Shown: positions 25,995-35,393 of the stretch, piece by piece
Layout: the number at the start of each line of letters is the position of its first letter
Position numbering within the stretch: the stretch's first letter is position 1
Origin: Burkholderia sp. Bp9142
Lineage (GTDB): Bacteria; Pseudomonadota; Gammaproteobacteria; Burkholderiales; Burkholderiaceae
DNA: 64,000 nt
Direction of reading: 5' to 3'
Assembly: GCF_003853415.1 (NCBI RefSeq)
Contig: NZ_QTPP01000029.1
Location: forward strand, 1-64,000
Translations under genes and position numbers: made by a program
Notes under the pieces: generated by a model
Database searches by the model: none
What the model was told of the DNA's origin: nothing
What the model saw: the letters and a program-made list of their open reading frames with translations, nothing else

Positions 25995-27182
25995 TCAGAC
26001 CACGGTGATCGCGAGCGCGCTTTCGCGGTAGTGCTTCGCCGCCTTGTCGGTTTCGCCGAGATGCTCGAACAGGCGCGCGAGCGCACGGTGCGCACGCACC
26101 TTCAGCGCCTCGTTGTCGGCCTGCTTCAGCGCCGCCTCGAGGAACGACTGAGCCTTGCCCCACAGCTGCTGCTGCTGGCAGAGACGGCCGAGCGCGAACA
26201 GCAGGTCGGCATCGTCCGGGTGATCCTTCTTCCACCCTTCGGCCTTCTGGATCAGCGGCAGCGCATCGCCGCCAGCGGTATCCGGATAGCGGCGCAGCAG
26301 CCGCGCATCCCAGTTGTGCGCGAGCGCTTCCTCGACGATGCGGCGCGCCTCGGTGCGGCGCTCGAGCAGCACCAGCAGGTCGGCCGCGAGATCGGCGAGG
26401 CGCGGCGACTGGCGCTCGAGCGGCGACAGCGACTGCCACACCTCGAGCAGCGCGTCCGGGTCGTGCCGGCGTTCGCGCAGCAGGTTCTCCGCCGCCTGCT
26501 GGCGCAGCCGGACGGCCGCGGCCGGATGCAGCGCCTCGCGCTTCTCGAGCGCCTTCGCGAGCTTCAGCACCTCGGCCCAGTTCTTCAGTTGCTGCTGCGC
26601 GCGCAGGGCGACCTGCTGCGCATGGATGCGCTTGCCGCCCGCCTGCAGGTCGGCCAGCGCGGCGAGCGCGCCGTCCGCATCGCGTGCATCCGCGCGCATG
26701 TCGGCCGCGGCGAGCAGCCGGGCATCCTGCCATTCGGGCGCGTCGACCTTCGACAGCCAGTCGTCGCGACGCGTGTACTCGTGCATCCGGTGCGCGGCGG
26801 TCGCCGCGACGAGACTCGCGGCGCCCTGGTTCGCATCGACCGCGAGCGCGTCGCGCGCGGCCTTCTCGGCGCGCGAGAAGCGGCCCGCGTACAGGTTCGC
26901 GATCGCATCGCGCAGCGACGCCTGGGCCTTCTCGTTGCGTGAACGCGCGCGATACGCGGCGACCCGCTGCGGCATGCGCCAGATGTTGCGCACGATGCGC
27001 AGCAGCGCGTACACGACGATGAACAGCACGACGATGGCGATCACGAACAGGTTCAGCGACACGTCGATCCGGTACGGCGGATAGACGAGCAGCACCTGTC
27101 CCGCGTCGAAACGGCCGACGGTGGCGAGTGCCGCGGCGATCGCGAACAGGATCGCGAGCCAGACGATTCCTCGAAGCGTCAT
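25995..27182 (-). CDS. hemY: HemY, haem-operon membrane protein with TPR repeats
   Basis: The 395-residue protein has two N-terminal membrane helices (about 5-25 and 42-65) and then a long cytoplasmic alpha-helical TPR-like region, as in proteobacterial HemY. This is not the protoporphyrinogen oxidase that shares the name in Gram-positive bacteria. E. coli HemY interacts with haem-pathway enzymes, but its biochemical role is unsettled. It starts 2 bp after hemDX ends on the same strand and is the last gene of hemC-hemDX-hemY. Confidence 0.93.
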   Translation of the reverse strand: MTLRGIVWLAILFAIAAALATVGRFDAGQVLLVYPPYRIDVSLNLFVIAIVVLFIVVYALLRIVRNIWRMPQRVAAYRARSRNEKAQASLRDAIANLYAGRFSRAEKAARDALAVDANQGAASLVAATAAHRMHEYTRRDDWLSKVDAPEWQDARLLAAADMRADARDADGALAALADLQAGGKRIHAQQVALRAQQQLKNWAEVLKLAKALEKREALHPAAAVRLRQQAAENLLRERRHDPDALLEVWQSLSPLERQSPRLADLAADLLVLLERRTEARRIVEEALAHNWDARLLRRYPDTAGGDALPLIQKAEGWKKDHPDDADLLFALGRLCQQQQLWGKAQSFLEAALKQADNEALKVRAHRALARLFEHLGETDKAAKHYRESALAITVV

Positions 27183-27184
27183 CG

Positions 27185-29155
27185 TTACCCCCGGCTCTTG
27201 AACTGCTGAACGGCGTTCAGGCTCGTGTTCAGGTCCGGCACCGCGACCGTCAGCGATGCGCCGTCGACCTGCTTGAGCAGATCCTCGACGGATTGCGTGT
27301 CCTTCGATGCCTGGTCGAAATACTTGCCGAGCGACGCCTGCGCGGCGTGCAGGTCGGCCTTCATCGCGCCGTCGTTGCGCGCGAGCAGGGACAGCCGCGC
27401 GGTGAGCAGGCGCAGCTTCACGTTCTCGCGCACGAAGTAGCCCTGGTCGGGCGATGCGAGCATCGCGTCGGCATTGTCGATCCGGCGCACCTGCACGAGG
27501 CCCTTCAACTGCTGGCCGAGCCCGGCCGAGAAGTCATGCCACCACACCTTCCAGCGCGGCGTATCCGCTGCGACCGGCGAGGCGGCGTCGGCCGGCGCGG
27601 CCTTCGGCGCCGCGTGCGGGACGATCGCCTCGCCCGACAGCGGCAGCGCGTCGATCTTCGCGATCGCGTCGTCGAGCTTGATCGCGAGGCCCGTGAGGTC
27701 GGCCGACGGTGCGGCCTTCAGCTTCTCGATGTCCTGCGCGAGCGCCTTGCGCACCGTGACGGCCTGCGCGCTCTGCGACGTCGCGAGACGCGCATCGGCA
27801 TTCTGCAGCGCGATCAGCGCGAGCTGCGTGTTGCCGGTCAGCTGCAGCTGCTGGCTCGCGCCCGACAGCATCTGGTCGACTTCCTCGAGCATCCAGGCAT
27901 CGCGGTTGCGCGACAGGTCCTGGTATTGCTGCTGCAGCGCCTGCTGTGCGCTCTGCGCATCGGCGAGCTTGCCGTCGAGCTGCGCGAGCTGCGTGTCGAC
28001 CTGGTGCGTGCCCGCGAGCGCCTGCTCGGTCTTCATGCGGGTCTCGGCCGTTTGCGCGTCGAGCGCCTTCTGGCGCGCGACGAACGTGTCGTCGAGCCGG
28101 TCGACCTTGCGGTTCAGCGCGTAGCCGCCAACGCCCGCCGCGCAGCCGAGCACGACGACGACGAACCACAGCGCCGCGCTGCCGCCGCGGCGCGCGGGCG
28201 GTTCGGCGCCCATATAGGCAGGACGGGACGGCGGTGCGGATGCAGCGGCCGGCTGGGAAGCGACGCTTTTGGAATCGTTGGTATCTGTCATGCGTTTAGT
28301 CACCGGTGCGGCTGTCGCCGGTTGGACGGCCTCGTCGGCCATCGTTCGAAACGCGCGGACGATGCGCTCATCGCCCGCGCCGGTCAGCGTAATCCTATCA
28401 AAACCCAATGCGCGCGCGGTCTGCTCGATGCGCGGGTGCGGTGTCACGAGCGGCGCATGCTTCAGCGCCTCGATCTCGGCGTCGTTCAGGTGCGCGCGCG
28501 CGAGTTCGTGCAGGTTGCGCACGCCTTCCGAACTCGTGACGAGCCACGCGTGCGGCGCGCCGGCGAGCAGCGCATGCACGCGCTCCCATGCGACGATGCG
28601 CGGCTCGGGCACGACGCGCCGGTACGCGGCGACCAGCGTGACGTCCGCGCCGGCTTCGCGCAGCCGCTCGGCGAGCCATTCGCGCCCACCGTCGCCGCGC
28701 ACGATCAGCACGCGCTTGGCCGCGAGCGCCTGCGCGCCGCCGAACGCGGCCTCGATGCTCGCGAACAGGTTTTCCGAATCGTAATGCGGGGCGCCGCCGT
28801 CGGCGGGCGCCTGCGGCGCGATCACGCGATGCGCGGGCGCCGCGATCCCGTGGCGCTCGAGCGCCGCGACGCTGCCGGGGCCGACCACGCCGACCGGCAG
28901 CGCATTCGGCCAGATCGCGCCGTACTGCGCGAGCGCGCGGTCGATCGCGTTCGGCGACACGAAGATCACGAGCGCATAACGCCCAAGCGCCGCGAACGCG
29001 GCGTCGAGCGGCGCCGGATCGTCGAGCGGCGCGATGTCGATCAGCGGGAATTCGAGCACGTCGCAACCAGCCTCGGCCAGCTGGGCCGCAAGCGCGGCCG
29101 ACTGGCCGTCCGGGCGCGTCAGGACGGCGGTGAACGCGCGCGCGCCGCTCGCCAT
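27185..29155 (-). CDS. hemDX: Fused uroporphyrinogen-III synthase / HemX
   Basis: One 656-residue frame joins HemD (about 1-270; VLTRPDGQSAALAAQL, YALVIFVSPNAIDRAL, WLVTSSEGVRNL) to HemX. A Pro/Ala-rich linker (about 275-325), a membrane helix at 328-347 and a long coiled-coil periplasmic or cytoplasmic HemX domain follow. HemD closes the tetrapyrrole ring; HemX is a membrane protein often encoded separately. An internal ATG at Met289 (MTDTNDSK) could allow a separate HemX product. It begins in the hemC stop (TGATG), so translation is coupled. I see no frameshift; the fusion appears genuine. Confidence 0.93.
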   Translation of the reverse strand: MASGARAFTAVLTRPDGQSAALAAQLAEAGCDVLEFPLIDIAPLDDPAPLDAAFAALGRYALVIFVSPNAIDRALAQYGAIWPNALPVGVVGPGSVAALERHGIAAPAHRVIAPQAPADGGAPHYDSENLFASIEAAFGGAQALAAKRVLIVRGDGGREWLAERLREAGADVTLVAAYRRVVPEPRIVAWERVHALLAGAPHAWLVTSSEGVRNLHELARAHLNDAEIEALKHAPLVTPHPRIEQTARALGFDRITLTGAGDERIVRAFRTMADEAVQPATAAPVTKRMTDTNDSKSVASQPAAASAPPSRPAYMGAEPPARRGGSAALWFVVVVLGCAAGVGGYALNRKVDRLDDTFVARQKALDAQTAETRMKTEQALAGTHQVDTQLAQLDGKLADAQSAQQALQQQYQDLSRNRDAWMLEEVDQMLSGASQQLQLTGNTQLALIALQNADARLATSQSAQAVTVRKALAQDIEKLKAAPSADLTGLAIKLDDAIAKIDALPLSGEAIVPHAAPKAAPADAASPVAADTPRWKVWWHDFSAGLGQQLKGLVQVRRIDNADAMLASPDQGYFVRENVKLRLLTARLSLLARNDGAMKADLHAAQASLGKYFDQASKDTQSVEDLLKQVDGASLTVAVPDLNTSLNAVQQFKSRG

Positions 29156-30156
29156 CAGGCGTCGCCCTTGCCGGCCTGCGAGCCGGCGAGCAGTGCATTG
29201 ACGATGTCGAGCGCGCCCTGCGCCTCGAGTTCGTCGGACACCGCGCGGCCGAGCGCGAGCGCGTCGGCAACGGTCATGACGGCGCCGCACTCCTCGGCGG
29301 TCAGCACGCGCTGGCCGTCGGTCGTCGACACGCGGCCCGTCAGGTACAGCTCGCCCGCTCGCCACACCGCGTGCGCGGCGAGCGGCACCTCGCAGCTGCC
29401 GCCGAGCGCGCGCGACACCATCCGCTCGGCCTCGACCGCGAGCGCGGTCCGCGGGTCGTGCAGCGGCGCGAGCCACGCGGCGACGTCCGTGCGGCGCGCG
29501 GCGATCTCGATGCCGAGCGCGCCCTGGCCGGCGGCCGGCGGGCTGTCCTCGACGTCGATCAGTGCACGGATGCGCGCGTCGAGACCGAGGCGCTTCAGGC
29601 CCGCTGCCGCGAGGATGATCGCCGCGTAGTCGCCGCGATCGAGCTTCGACAGGCGCGTGTCGAGATTGCCGCGCAGCGGCAGCACGTTCAGGTGCGGATA
29701 GCGCGCGCGCAGCATCGCCTCGCGGCGCAGGCTCGACGTGCCGACGACGGCGCCGGCGGGCAGCGCGTCGAGCGATGCGTAATCGTTCGACACGAACGCG
29801 TCGCGCGGATCCTCGCGCTCCATGATCGCGGCGAGCGCGAAGCCGTCGGGCAGCGCCATCGGCACGTCCTTCAGCGAATGCACGGCCAGGTCGGCGCGGC
29901 CGTCGGCGAGCGCATTCTCCAGCTCCTTCACGAACAGGCCCTTGCCGCCGACCTTCGACAGCGTACGATCGAGAATCTGATCGCCACGGGTCGTCATCCC
30001 GAGGATTTTCACGTCACAAGCTGGATATAATTTGCGCAGCGCATCACGCACGTGTTCGGCTTGCCACATCGCCAGGCGGCTTTCGCGCGAAGCAATCGTC
30101 AGCGTTGCAGGGGCTTGTGCCGATCGCGGCCCGGCCGAAAAGGTCTCGGAATTCAT
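29155..30156 (-). CDS. hemC: Porphobilinogen deaminase (hydroxymethylbilane synthase)
   Basis: The 333-residue enzyme has ESRLAMWQAEHV, GDQILDRTLSKVGGKGLFVKELE, HSLKDVP with an active-site Asp-adjacent motif, and the dipyrromethane-cofactor Cys in GGSCEVPLAA. It condenses four porphobilinogens into hydroxymethylbilane. The ATG at 30156 begins MNSETFSAG, about 20 residues before conserved sequence. It is first in hemC-hemDX-hemY and divergent from ppc across 218 bp. Confidence 0.95.
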   Translation of the reverse strand: MNSETFSAGPRSAQAPATLTIASRESRLAMWQAEHVRDALRKLYPACDVKILGMTTRGDQILDRTLSKVGGKGLFVKELENALADGRADLAVHSLKDVPMALPDGFALAAIMEREDPRDAFVSNDYASLDALPAGAVVGTSSLRREAMLRARYPHLNVLPLRGNLDTRLSKLDRGDYAAIILAAAGLKRLGLDARIRALIDVEDSPPAAGQGALGIEIAARRTDVAAWLAPLHDPRTALAVEAERMVSRALGGSCEVPLAAHAVWRAGELYLTGRVSTTDGQRVLTAEECGAVMTVADALALGRAVSDELEAQGALDIVNALLAGSQAGKGDA

Positions 30157-30301
30157 TGCTGGAACATCGAAGGACGGGATTGAAGATCGAACAATGGTAG
30201 CACGCACGCCCCAGCCCGCCCGGGCCCGGAGCCTGCGCCCGCCGCGCTTCGGCGCGGGCGGCGACACCGATGCGCGGATGTGCCGCACGTAGCTGGTTGC
30301 T

Positions 30302-30337
30302 TGACCGCAGTTCCCGTAGTTTCCGTAGTCCCCGCAG
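30302..30337. repeat. Imperfect 9-bp tandem repeat upstream of ppc
   Basis: Four adjacent units, tgaccgcag, ttcccgtag, tttccgtag and tccccgcag, share the pattern yynccgyag. They sit 38 bp before the ppc start, between ppc and divergent hemC. Confidence 0.5.
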
Positions 30338-30374
30338 TCCCTTTTTGACTCGAGCTTTCCCAAGGAAACCCATC

Positions 30375-33300
30375 GTGAAGTCTTCCGGATCGGCGCGTAC
30401 GGCGCGCCGCAATGCTGCCTTGCCCTCCCCCGACGCCCAGACGGGCACCGTCGCCACCGCCGCGAACGGCCGTGCGAAAACGGCAACGAAACCGAAAGAC
30501 CCGATACGTCAGACGAAACGCGCGATCAAGACCGCCGGCCCGGCCGCCCGCGCGGCGAAGCCCGGCACGCGCACGCGCGAGGACAAGGACGGCCCGCTGT
30601 TCGAGGACATCCGCTTCCTCGGCCGCCTGCTCGGCGACGTCGTGCGCGAACAGGAAGGCGACACCGTGTTCGACGTCGTCGAAACGATTCGCCAGACCGC
30701 GGTGAAGTTTCGCCGCGAGGACGACAGCGAAGCCGCGCAGACGCTCGAGAAGAAGCTGCGCAAGCTGACCCCGGAGCAGACCGTGAGCGTCGTGCGCGCG
30801 TTCAGCTATTTCTCGCACCTCGCGAACATCGCGGAAGACCGCCACCACAACCGCCGCCGCCGCATCCACGCGCTGGCCGGCTCCGCACCGCAGCCCGGCA
30901 CCGTCGCGTACGCGCTCGAACAGCTGAAGACGACCGGCAACGCGTCCAAGCGCCTGCTGCAGCGCTTCTTCGACGATGCGCTGATCGTGCCGGTGCTGAC
31001 CGCGCACCCGACCGAAGTGCAGCGCAAGAGCATCCTCGACGCGCAGCACGACATCGCGCGCCTGCTCGCCGAACGCGACCAGCCGCTGACGGCGCGCGAA
31101 CGCTCGTACAACGAATCGATGCTGCGCGCGCGCGTGACCGCGCTGTGGCAGACCCGCATGCTGCGCGACTCGCGCCTGACGGTCGGCGACGAGATCGAGA
31201 ACGCGCTGTCGTACTACCGCGCGACGTTCCTCGACGAACTGCCGGCGCTGTACGGCGACATCGAGGCCGCGCTTGCCGAACACGGCCTGTCCGCGCGCGT
31301 GCCCGCATTCTTCCAGATGGGCAGCTGGATCGGCGGCGATCGCGACGGCAACCCGAACGTGACCGCCCCGACGCTCGACGAAGCGATCAACCGCCAGGCC
31401 GCGGTGATCTTCGAACACTATCTGGAACAGGTGCACAAGCTCGGCGCCGAGCTGTCGGTGTCGAACCTGCTGGTCGGTGCGAACGATGCGGTGAAGGCAC
31501 TCGCCGCCGCATCGCCCGACCAGTCGCCGCACCGCGTCGACGAGCCGTATCGCCGCGCGCTGATCGGCATCTACACGCGGCTCGCCGCGAGCGCGCGCGT
31601 GCGTCTGGGCGAAGGCACGGTGCCGGTGCGCAGCGCCGGCCGCGGCGCGCCGCCCGTGCGGGCGATTCCATATGCGGATTCCGAAGCGTTCGTCGCCGAC
31701 CTGAAGGTGCTGACCGCATCGCTCGAAGCGCACCACGGCGCGTCGCTCGCCGCGCCGCGCCTCACGCCGCTCGTGCGCGCGGCCGAGGTGTTCGGCTTCC
31801 ACCTCGCGAGCATCGACCTGCGCCAGAGCTCCGACATCCACGAAGCCGTGGTCGCCGAGCTGTTCGCGCGTGCGGGCGTCGAGGCCGACTACGCGGCACT
31901 CGCCGAGGAAGACAAGCTGCGCGTGCTGCTCGCCGCACTCGCCGATCCGCGCCCGCTGCGCTCGCCGTACATCGAATACTCGGCGCTCGCGCAAAGCGAG
32001 CTGGGTGTGTTCGAGAAGGCGCGCGAAGTGCGTGCGCAGTTCGGCGCGCGTGCGGTGCGCAACTACATCATTTCGCACACCGAGACGGTCAGCGACCTCG
32101 TCGAAGTGCTGCTGCTGCAGAAGGAAACCGGGCTGCTCGAAGGCGCGCTCGGCGCCGCCCATGACGGCGCGCGCAACGGCCTGATGGTGATCCCGCTGTT
32201 CGAGACGATCCCCGACCTGCGCGACGCCGCGCGCATCATGCGCGAATACTTCGCGCTGCCGGGCGTCGACGCGCTGATCGCGCACCAGGGCGCCGAGCAG
32301 GAAGTGATGCTCGGCTACTCGGACAGCAACAAGGACGGCGGCTTCCTGACGTCGAACTGGGAGCTGTATCGCGCCGAACTCGCGCTCGTCGACCTGTTCC
32401 GCGACCGCAAGATCACGCTGCGGCTGTTCCACGGCCGCGGCGGCACGGTCGGCCGCGGCGGCGGCCCGACCTACCAGGCGATCCTGTCGCAGCCGCCCGG
32501 CACCGTGAACGGCCAGATCCGCCTGACCGAACAGGGCGAGGTGATCGCGAGCAAGTTCGCGAACCCCGAGATCGGCCGGCGCAACCTCGAGACGGTGGTC
32601 GCCGCGACGCTCGAGGCATCGCTGCTGCCGCAGTCGAACGCGCCCGCGCAACTGCCCGCGTTCGAAGCCGCGATGCAGACGCTGTCGGACGCCGCGATGG
32701 CGTCGTATCGCGCGCTCGTCTATGAAACGCCCGGCTTCACCGACTACTTCTTCTCGTCGACGCCGATCACCGAGATCGCCGAGCTGAACATCGGCAGCCG
32801 CCCGGCCTCGCGCAAGCTGCAGGATCCGAAGCAGCGCAAGATCGAGGACCTGCGCGCGATTCCGTGGGGCTTCTCGTGGGGTCAGTGCCGGCTGCTGCTG
32901 ACGGGCTGGTACGGCTTCGGCAGCGCGGTGAGCGCGTATCTCGACGGCGCGCAGGACGCGGCCGAACGCACGAAGCGCGTGACGCTGCTCAAGAAGATGA
33001 ACAAGACCTGGCCGTTCTTCGCGAACCTGCTGTCGAACATGGACATGGTGCTCGCGAAGACCGATCTCGCGGTCGCGTCGCGCTACGCGCAGCTGGTCGC
33101 CGACCGCAAGCTGCGCAAGCACGTGTTCGAGCGGATCGTCGCGGAATGGGAGCGCACGGCGCAGGCGCTCGCGGAAATCACCGGGCACGAAGGCCGCCTC
33201 GCGACCAACCCGCTGCTCGCGCGCTCGATCAAGAACCGCTTCCCGTATCTCGATCCGCTGAACCACCTGCAGGTCGAGCTGATCAAGCGTCACCGCGCGG

Positions 33301-33380
33301 GGGACACGAACGCGCGGCTGCGCCGCGGGATTCACCTGACCATCAACGGGATCGCGGCCGGCCTGCGCAACACGGGCTGA
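30375..33380 (+). CDS. ppc: Phosphoenolpyruvate carboxylase
   Basis: The 1001-residue protein starts at a GTG (30375) 8 nt after AAGGA. The first 70 residues are an Ala/Lys/Arg/Thr-rich extension and conserved sequence begins at about RTREDKDGPLFEDIR. Catalytic landmarks are LTAHPTEVQRKS (catalytic His), GSWIGGDRDGNPNV, GYSDSNKDGG and FHGRGGTVGRGGGP. It carboxylates PEP to oxaloacetate, replenishing the TCA cycle. An earlier in-frame ATG exists at 30270 but would add shadow-like sequence. A strong terminator follows. Confidence 0.95.
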   Translation: MKSSGSARTARRNAALPSPDAQTGTVATAANGRAKTATKPKDPIRQTKRAIKTAGPAARAAKPGTRTREDKDGPLFEDIRFLGRLLGDVVREQEGDTVFDVVETIRQTAVKFRREDDSEAAQTLEKKLRKLTPEQTVSVVRAFSYFSHLANIAEDRHHNRRRRIHALAGSAPQPGTVAYALEQLKTTGNASKRLLQRFFDDALIVPVLTAHPTEVQRKSILDAQHDIARLLAERDQPLTARERSYNESMLRARVTALWQTRMLRDSRLTVGDEIENALSYYRATFLDELPALYGDIEAALAEHGLSARVPAFFQMGSWIGGDRDGNPNVTAPTLDEAINRQAAVIFEHYLEQVHKLGAELSVSNLLVGANDAVKALAAASPDQSPHRVDEPYRRALIGIYTRLAASARVRLGEGTVPVRSAGRGAPPVRAIPYADSEAFVADLKVLTASLEAHHGASLAAPRLTPLVRAAEVFGFHLASIDLRQSSDIHEAVVAELFARAGVEADYAALAEEDKLRVLLAALADPRPLRSPYIEYSALAQSELGVFEKAREVRAQFGARAVRNYIISHTETVSDLVEVLLLQKETGLLEGALGAAHDGARNGLMVIPLFETIPDLRDAARIMREYFALPGVDALIAHQGAEQEVMLGYSDSNKDGGFLTSNWELYRAELALVDLFRDRKITLRLFHGRGGTVGRGGGPTYQAILSQPPGTVNGQIRLTEQGEVIASKFANPEIGRRNLETVVAATLEASLLPQSNAPAQLPAFEAAMQTLSDAAMASYRALVYETPGFTDYFFSSTPITEIAELNIGSRPASRKLQDPKQRKIEDLRAIPWGFSWGQCRLLLTGWYGFGSAVSAYLDGAQDAAERTKRVTLLKKMNKTWPFFANLLSNMDMVLAKTDLAVASRYAQLVADRKLRKHVFERIVAEWERTAQALAEITGHEGRLATNPLLARSIKNRFPYLDPLNHLQVELIKRHRAGDTNARLRRGIHLTINGIAAGLRNTG

Positions 33381-33430
33381 TCCGCGCGCGGCGCGAGCCT
33401 GCCCCGCTCCGCGCCGGCATCGCGAAACGA

Positions 33431-33469
33431 AAGCCGCGATACGCAATTCACGCGTATCGCGGCTTTTTT
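33431..33469 (+). terminator. Rho-independent terminator of ppc
   Basis: A perfect 14-bp stem (aagccgcgatacgc with gcgtatcgcggctt) is followed by a six-T run. Confidence 0.9.
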
Positions 33470-33509
33470 CATCGGGAGGCGCGAAGGCACCGGCCGACGC
33501 GCCGCGTGC

Positions 33510-34262
33510 TCACTGCGCGTCGATCAGCAACGCATCGTGCTCGAACGATCCATCCGGCTGCACCGCGTAGTAGCCGCGCACCTCGTCGGGCGCATGCGCC
33601 CACAGCGCGCGGATGCCCGCGACGCTGTCGGCCGGCGTGCGGATCCGCTCGACCCACGTATCGAAATCGATCGGCAGGCGCCAGCGGCTCTGCACGTGCG
33701 CGTCGAAACCGGCACCGCGAAACATCGCGAGCCATTCGTCGGCGCGGTAATCGCGCACGTGCGACGCGTCGCGCAGCACTTCCGCGGCTTGCAGATACGT
33801 GTCGAGCAGCGGATGGTCGTTGCCCGCGATGTCGATCATCAGCACGCGGCCGCCCGGCTTCAGCACGCGCCGCACCTCGGCAAGCGCCGCGCGCACGTCG
33901 TGCCAGTGGTGCGCACTCATCCGGCTGACCACCCAGTCGAAGGTGCCCGCGTCGAACGGCAGCCGCTCGGCCGGGCCCTGCTGCGTGCGGATGTTCGCGT
34001 GCCCGCGCTCGCGCGCGGCGGCGTCGACGGTCGCGAGCATCGGCGCGGCGAGATCGTAGGCGACCACGTCGCGCACGTGCGGCGCGACCGCGAAGCTCGC
34101 GTGGCCCGCGCCGCAGCCGAGATCGAGCACCGCGCCATCGGGCGTCGCGCGAACGGCGTCGGCCAGTGCCTGCAGATCGGCGCCCGTCGCGTGGACCGTG
34201 CTCGTCAGGTAGGCGGCGGCCGTCGTGCCGAATGCGTCGGCGACCTGGTCGTGGTGTTTCAT
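33510..34262 (-). CDS. Class I SAM-dependent methyltransferase
   Basis: The 250-residue protein has motif I VLDLGCGAGHASF, the acidic post-II residue in YDLAAPM, motif IV-like FDWVVSRMSAHHW and LKPGGRVLMIDI. These place it in the UbiE/YcgJ-like methyltransferase_11 group. The acceptor is unknown. It is divergent from an MmyB-type regulator with a shared 16-bp palindrome in the 183-bp gap, so it is likely regulated by that protein. Confidence 0.9.
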   Translation of the reverse strand: MKHHDQVADAFGTTAAAYLTSTVHATGADLQALADAVRATPDGAVLDLGCGAGHASFAVAPHVRDVVAYDLAAPMLATVDAAARERGHANIRTQQGPAERLPFDAGTFDWVVSRMSAHHWHDVRAALAEVRRVLKPGGRVLMIDIAGNDHPLLDTYLQAAEVLRDASHVRDYRADEWLAMFRGAGFDAHVQSRWRLPIDFDTWVERIRTPADSVAGIRALWAHAPDEVRGYYAVQPDGSFEHDALLIDAQ

Positions 34263-34330
34263 CGTTGGCTCCTTCCTTGGGTGGGGCGCGCGCTGCCTGC
34301 CAGCGCGCGAATCGCTACAATAGGGCCGCG

Positions 34331-34346
34331 CTTGTACCAGTACAAG
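34331..34346. promoter_or_regulatory. 16-bp perfect palindrome, candidate operator of the MmyB-type regulator
   Basis: The sequence cttgtac-ca-gtacaag has perfect 7-bp arms around a 2-nt spacer. It lies midway between the methyltransferase and the divergent HTH gene, in a locally AT-rich patch likely to hold both promoters. A partly matching tggtatttgttac element follows at about 34361. Confidence 0.6.
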
Positions 34347-34445
34347 TTAAGCAGTTATTCTGGTATTTGTTACACCTGCCTGATCGCTGACCCGGTCCTC
34401 GCCGCGCATCCCGCGCCCCTTTTTGTCGTTTCAGCCGTTTTCCGC

Positions 34446-35255
34446 ATGAACCAGCCGTCCTCCGCCCCCACCCCGCCGCTCGACGCCACACCCGCCCGCG
34501 CGCTCGGTGAATTCATCCGCGCGCACCGCGAACGGCTGTCGCCGCAGGCCGTCGGCCTGCCGCCCGGCCCGCGCCGCCGCACACCGGGGCTGCGCCGCGA
34601 GGAAGTCGCGCAGCTGTGCGGCGTCAGCCCGACCTGGTACACGTGGATCGAGCAGGGCCGCCCGGTGTCGGCGTCGGCCGACGCGCTCGCGCGGATCGCC
34701 GTCGCACTGCAGTTGTCGAAGGCCGAGCGCGCGTACCTGTTCGAGCTGGCCGCGCAGCGCGATCCGGCCGAGCCCGACGTCGCGGCCGGCGACCTGCCGC
34801 CGACGCTCGCGGCGACCGTCGCCGCGATCGCGACGCCGGCTTATGTGCTCGACCGGCAATGGAACGCGCTCGCCTGGAATGCGCCGGCCGCCGCGCTGCT
34901 CACGGGCTGGCTCGACGGCGAGCACGACCGCAACCTGCTGCGCTTCACGTTCATGGCGCCGGCCGCGCGCACGCTGATCGTCGACTGGGAAACCCGCGCG
35001 CGCCGGCTCGCGGCCGAATTCCGCGCCGACTCGATCCGCCACCTCGCCGACGCGCCGACCCGCGCGCTGATCGACGCGCTGATGGCCGGCAGCGATGCAT
35101 TCGCGCAGTACTGGGCGTCGCAGGACGTGTTCGAGCGCGAAGGCGGCCTGCGGGAATTCGACCATCCGGCCGACGGCCGCGTCGTGTACCAGCAGATCAC
35201 GCTGAAGCCCGCACATCGCGAGGACCTGAAGCTGGTCGTGCTCGTGCGCGACTGA
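34446..35255 (+). CDS. Helix-turn-helix regulator with MmyB-like ligand-binding domain
   Basis: The 269-residue protein has an N-terminal XRE-type helix-turn-helix. RRTPGLRREEVAQLCGVSPTWYTWIEQGRPV (about 42-72) is the signature of actinobacterial and proteobacterial MmyB-type regulators. A PAS-like MmyB ligand-binding domain covers about 105-265 (VLDRQWNALAWNAPAAALL, HPADGRVVYQQITLKP). Such proteins generally repress a divergent gene, here the methyltransferase. The ligand is unknown, though fatty-acid-like ligands have been reported in the fold. The ATG at 34446 is chosen because conserved sequence begins shortly after it. Confidence 0.9.
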   Translation: MNQPSSAPTPPLDATPARALGEFIRAHRERLSPQAVGLPPGPRRRTPGLRREEVAQLCGVSPTWYTWIEQGRPVSASADALARIAVALQLSKAERAYLFELAAQRDPAEPDVAAGDLPPTLAATVAAIATPAYVLDRQWNALAWNAPAAALLTGWLDGEHDRNLLRFTFMAPAARTLIVDWETRARRLAAEFRADSIRHLADAPTRALIDALMAGSDAFAQYWASQDVFEREGGLREFDHPADGRVVYQQITLKPAHREDLKLVVLVRD

Positions 35256-35393
35256 CGCCGGTTCCCGCCGACAAGGAAACCGGCGCCACGGCCGGCCCGC
35301 GCCGGCGAGGGCCGGCGGCCAGCCGCGCGAATGTTAGAATTCAAGGATTCCCTCGGCGGCGCACGCCGCCCAACTCCCCTTCGAAGAATCGCC

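Noticed and set aside
30153..33446. A frame of about 1100 codons antisense to ppc
   Set aside because: ppc on the plus strand is unmistakable; the antisense frame has no recognisable motifs or ribosome site.
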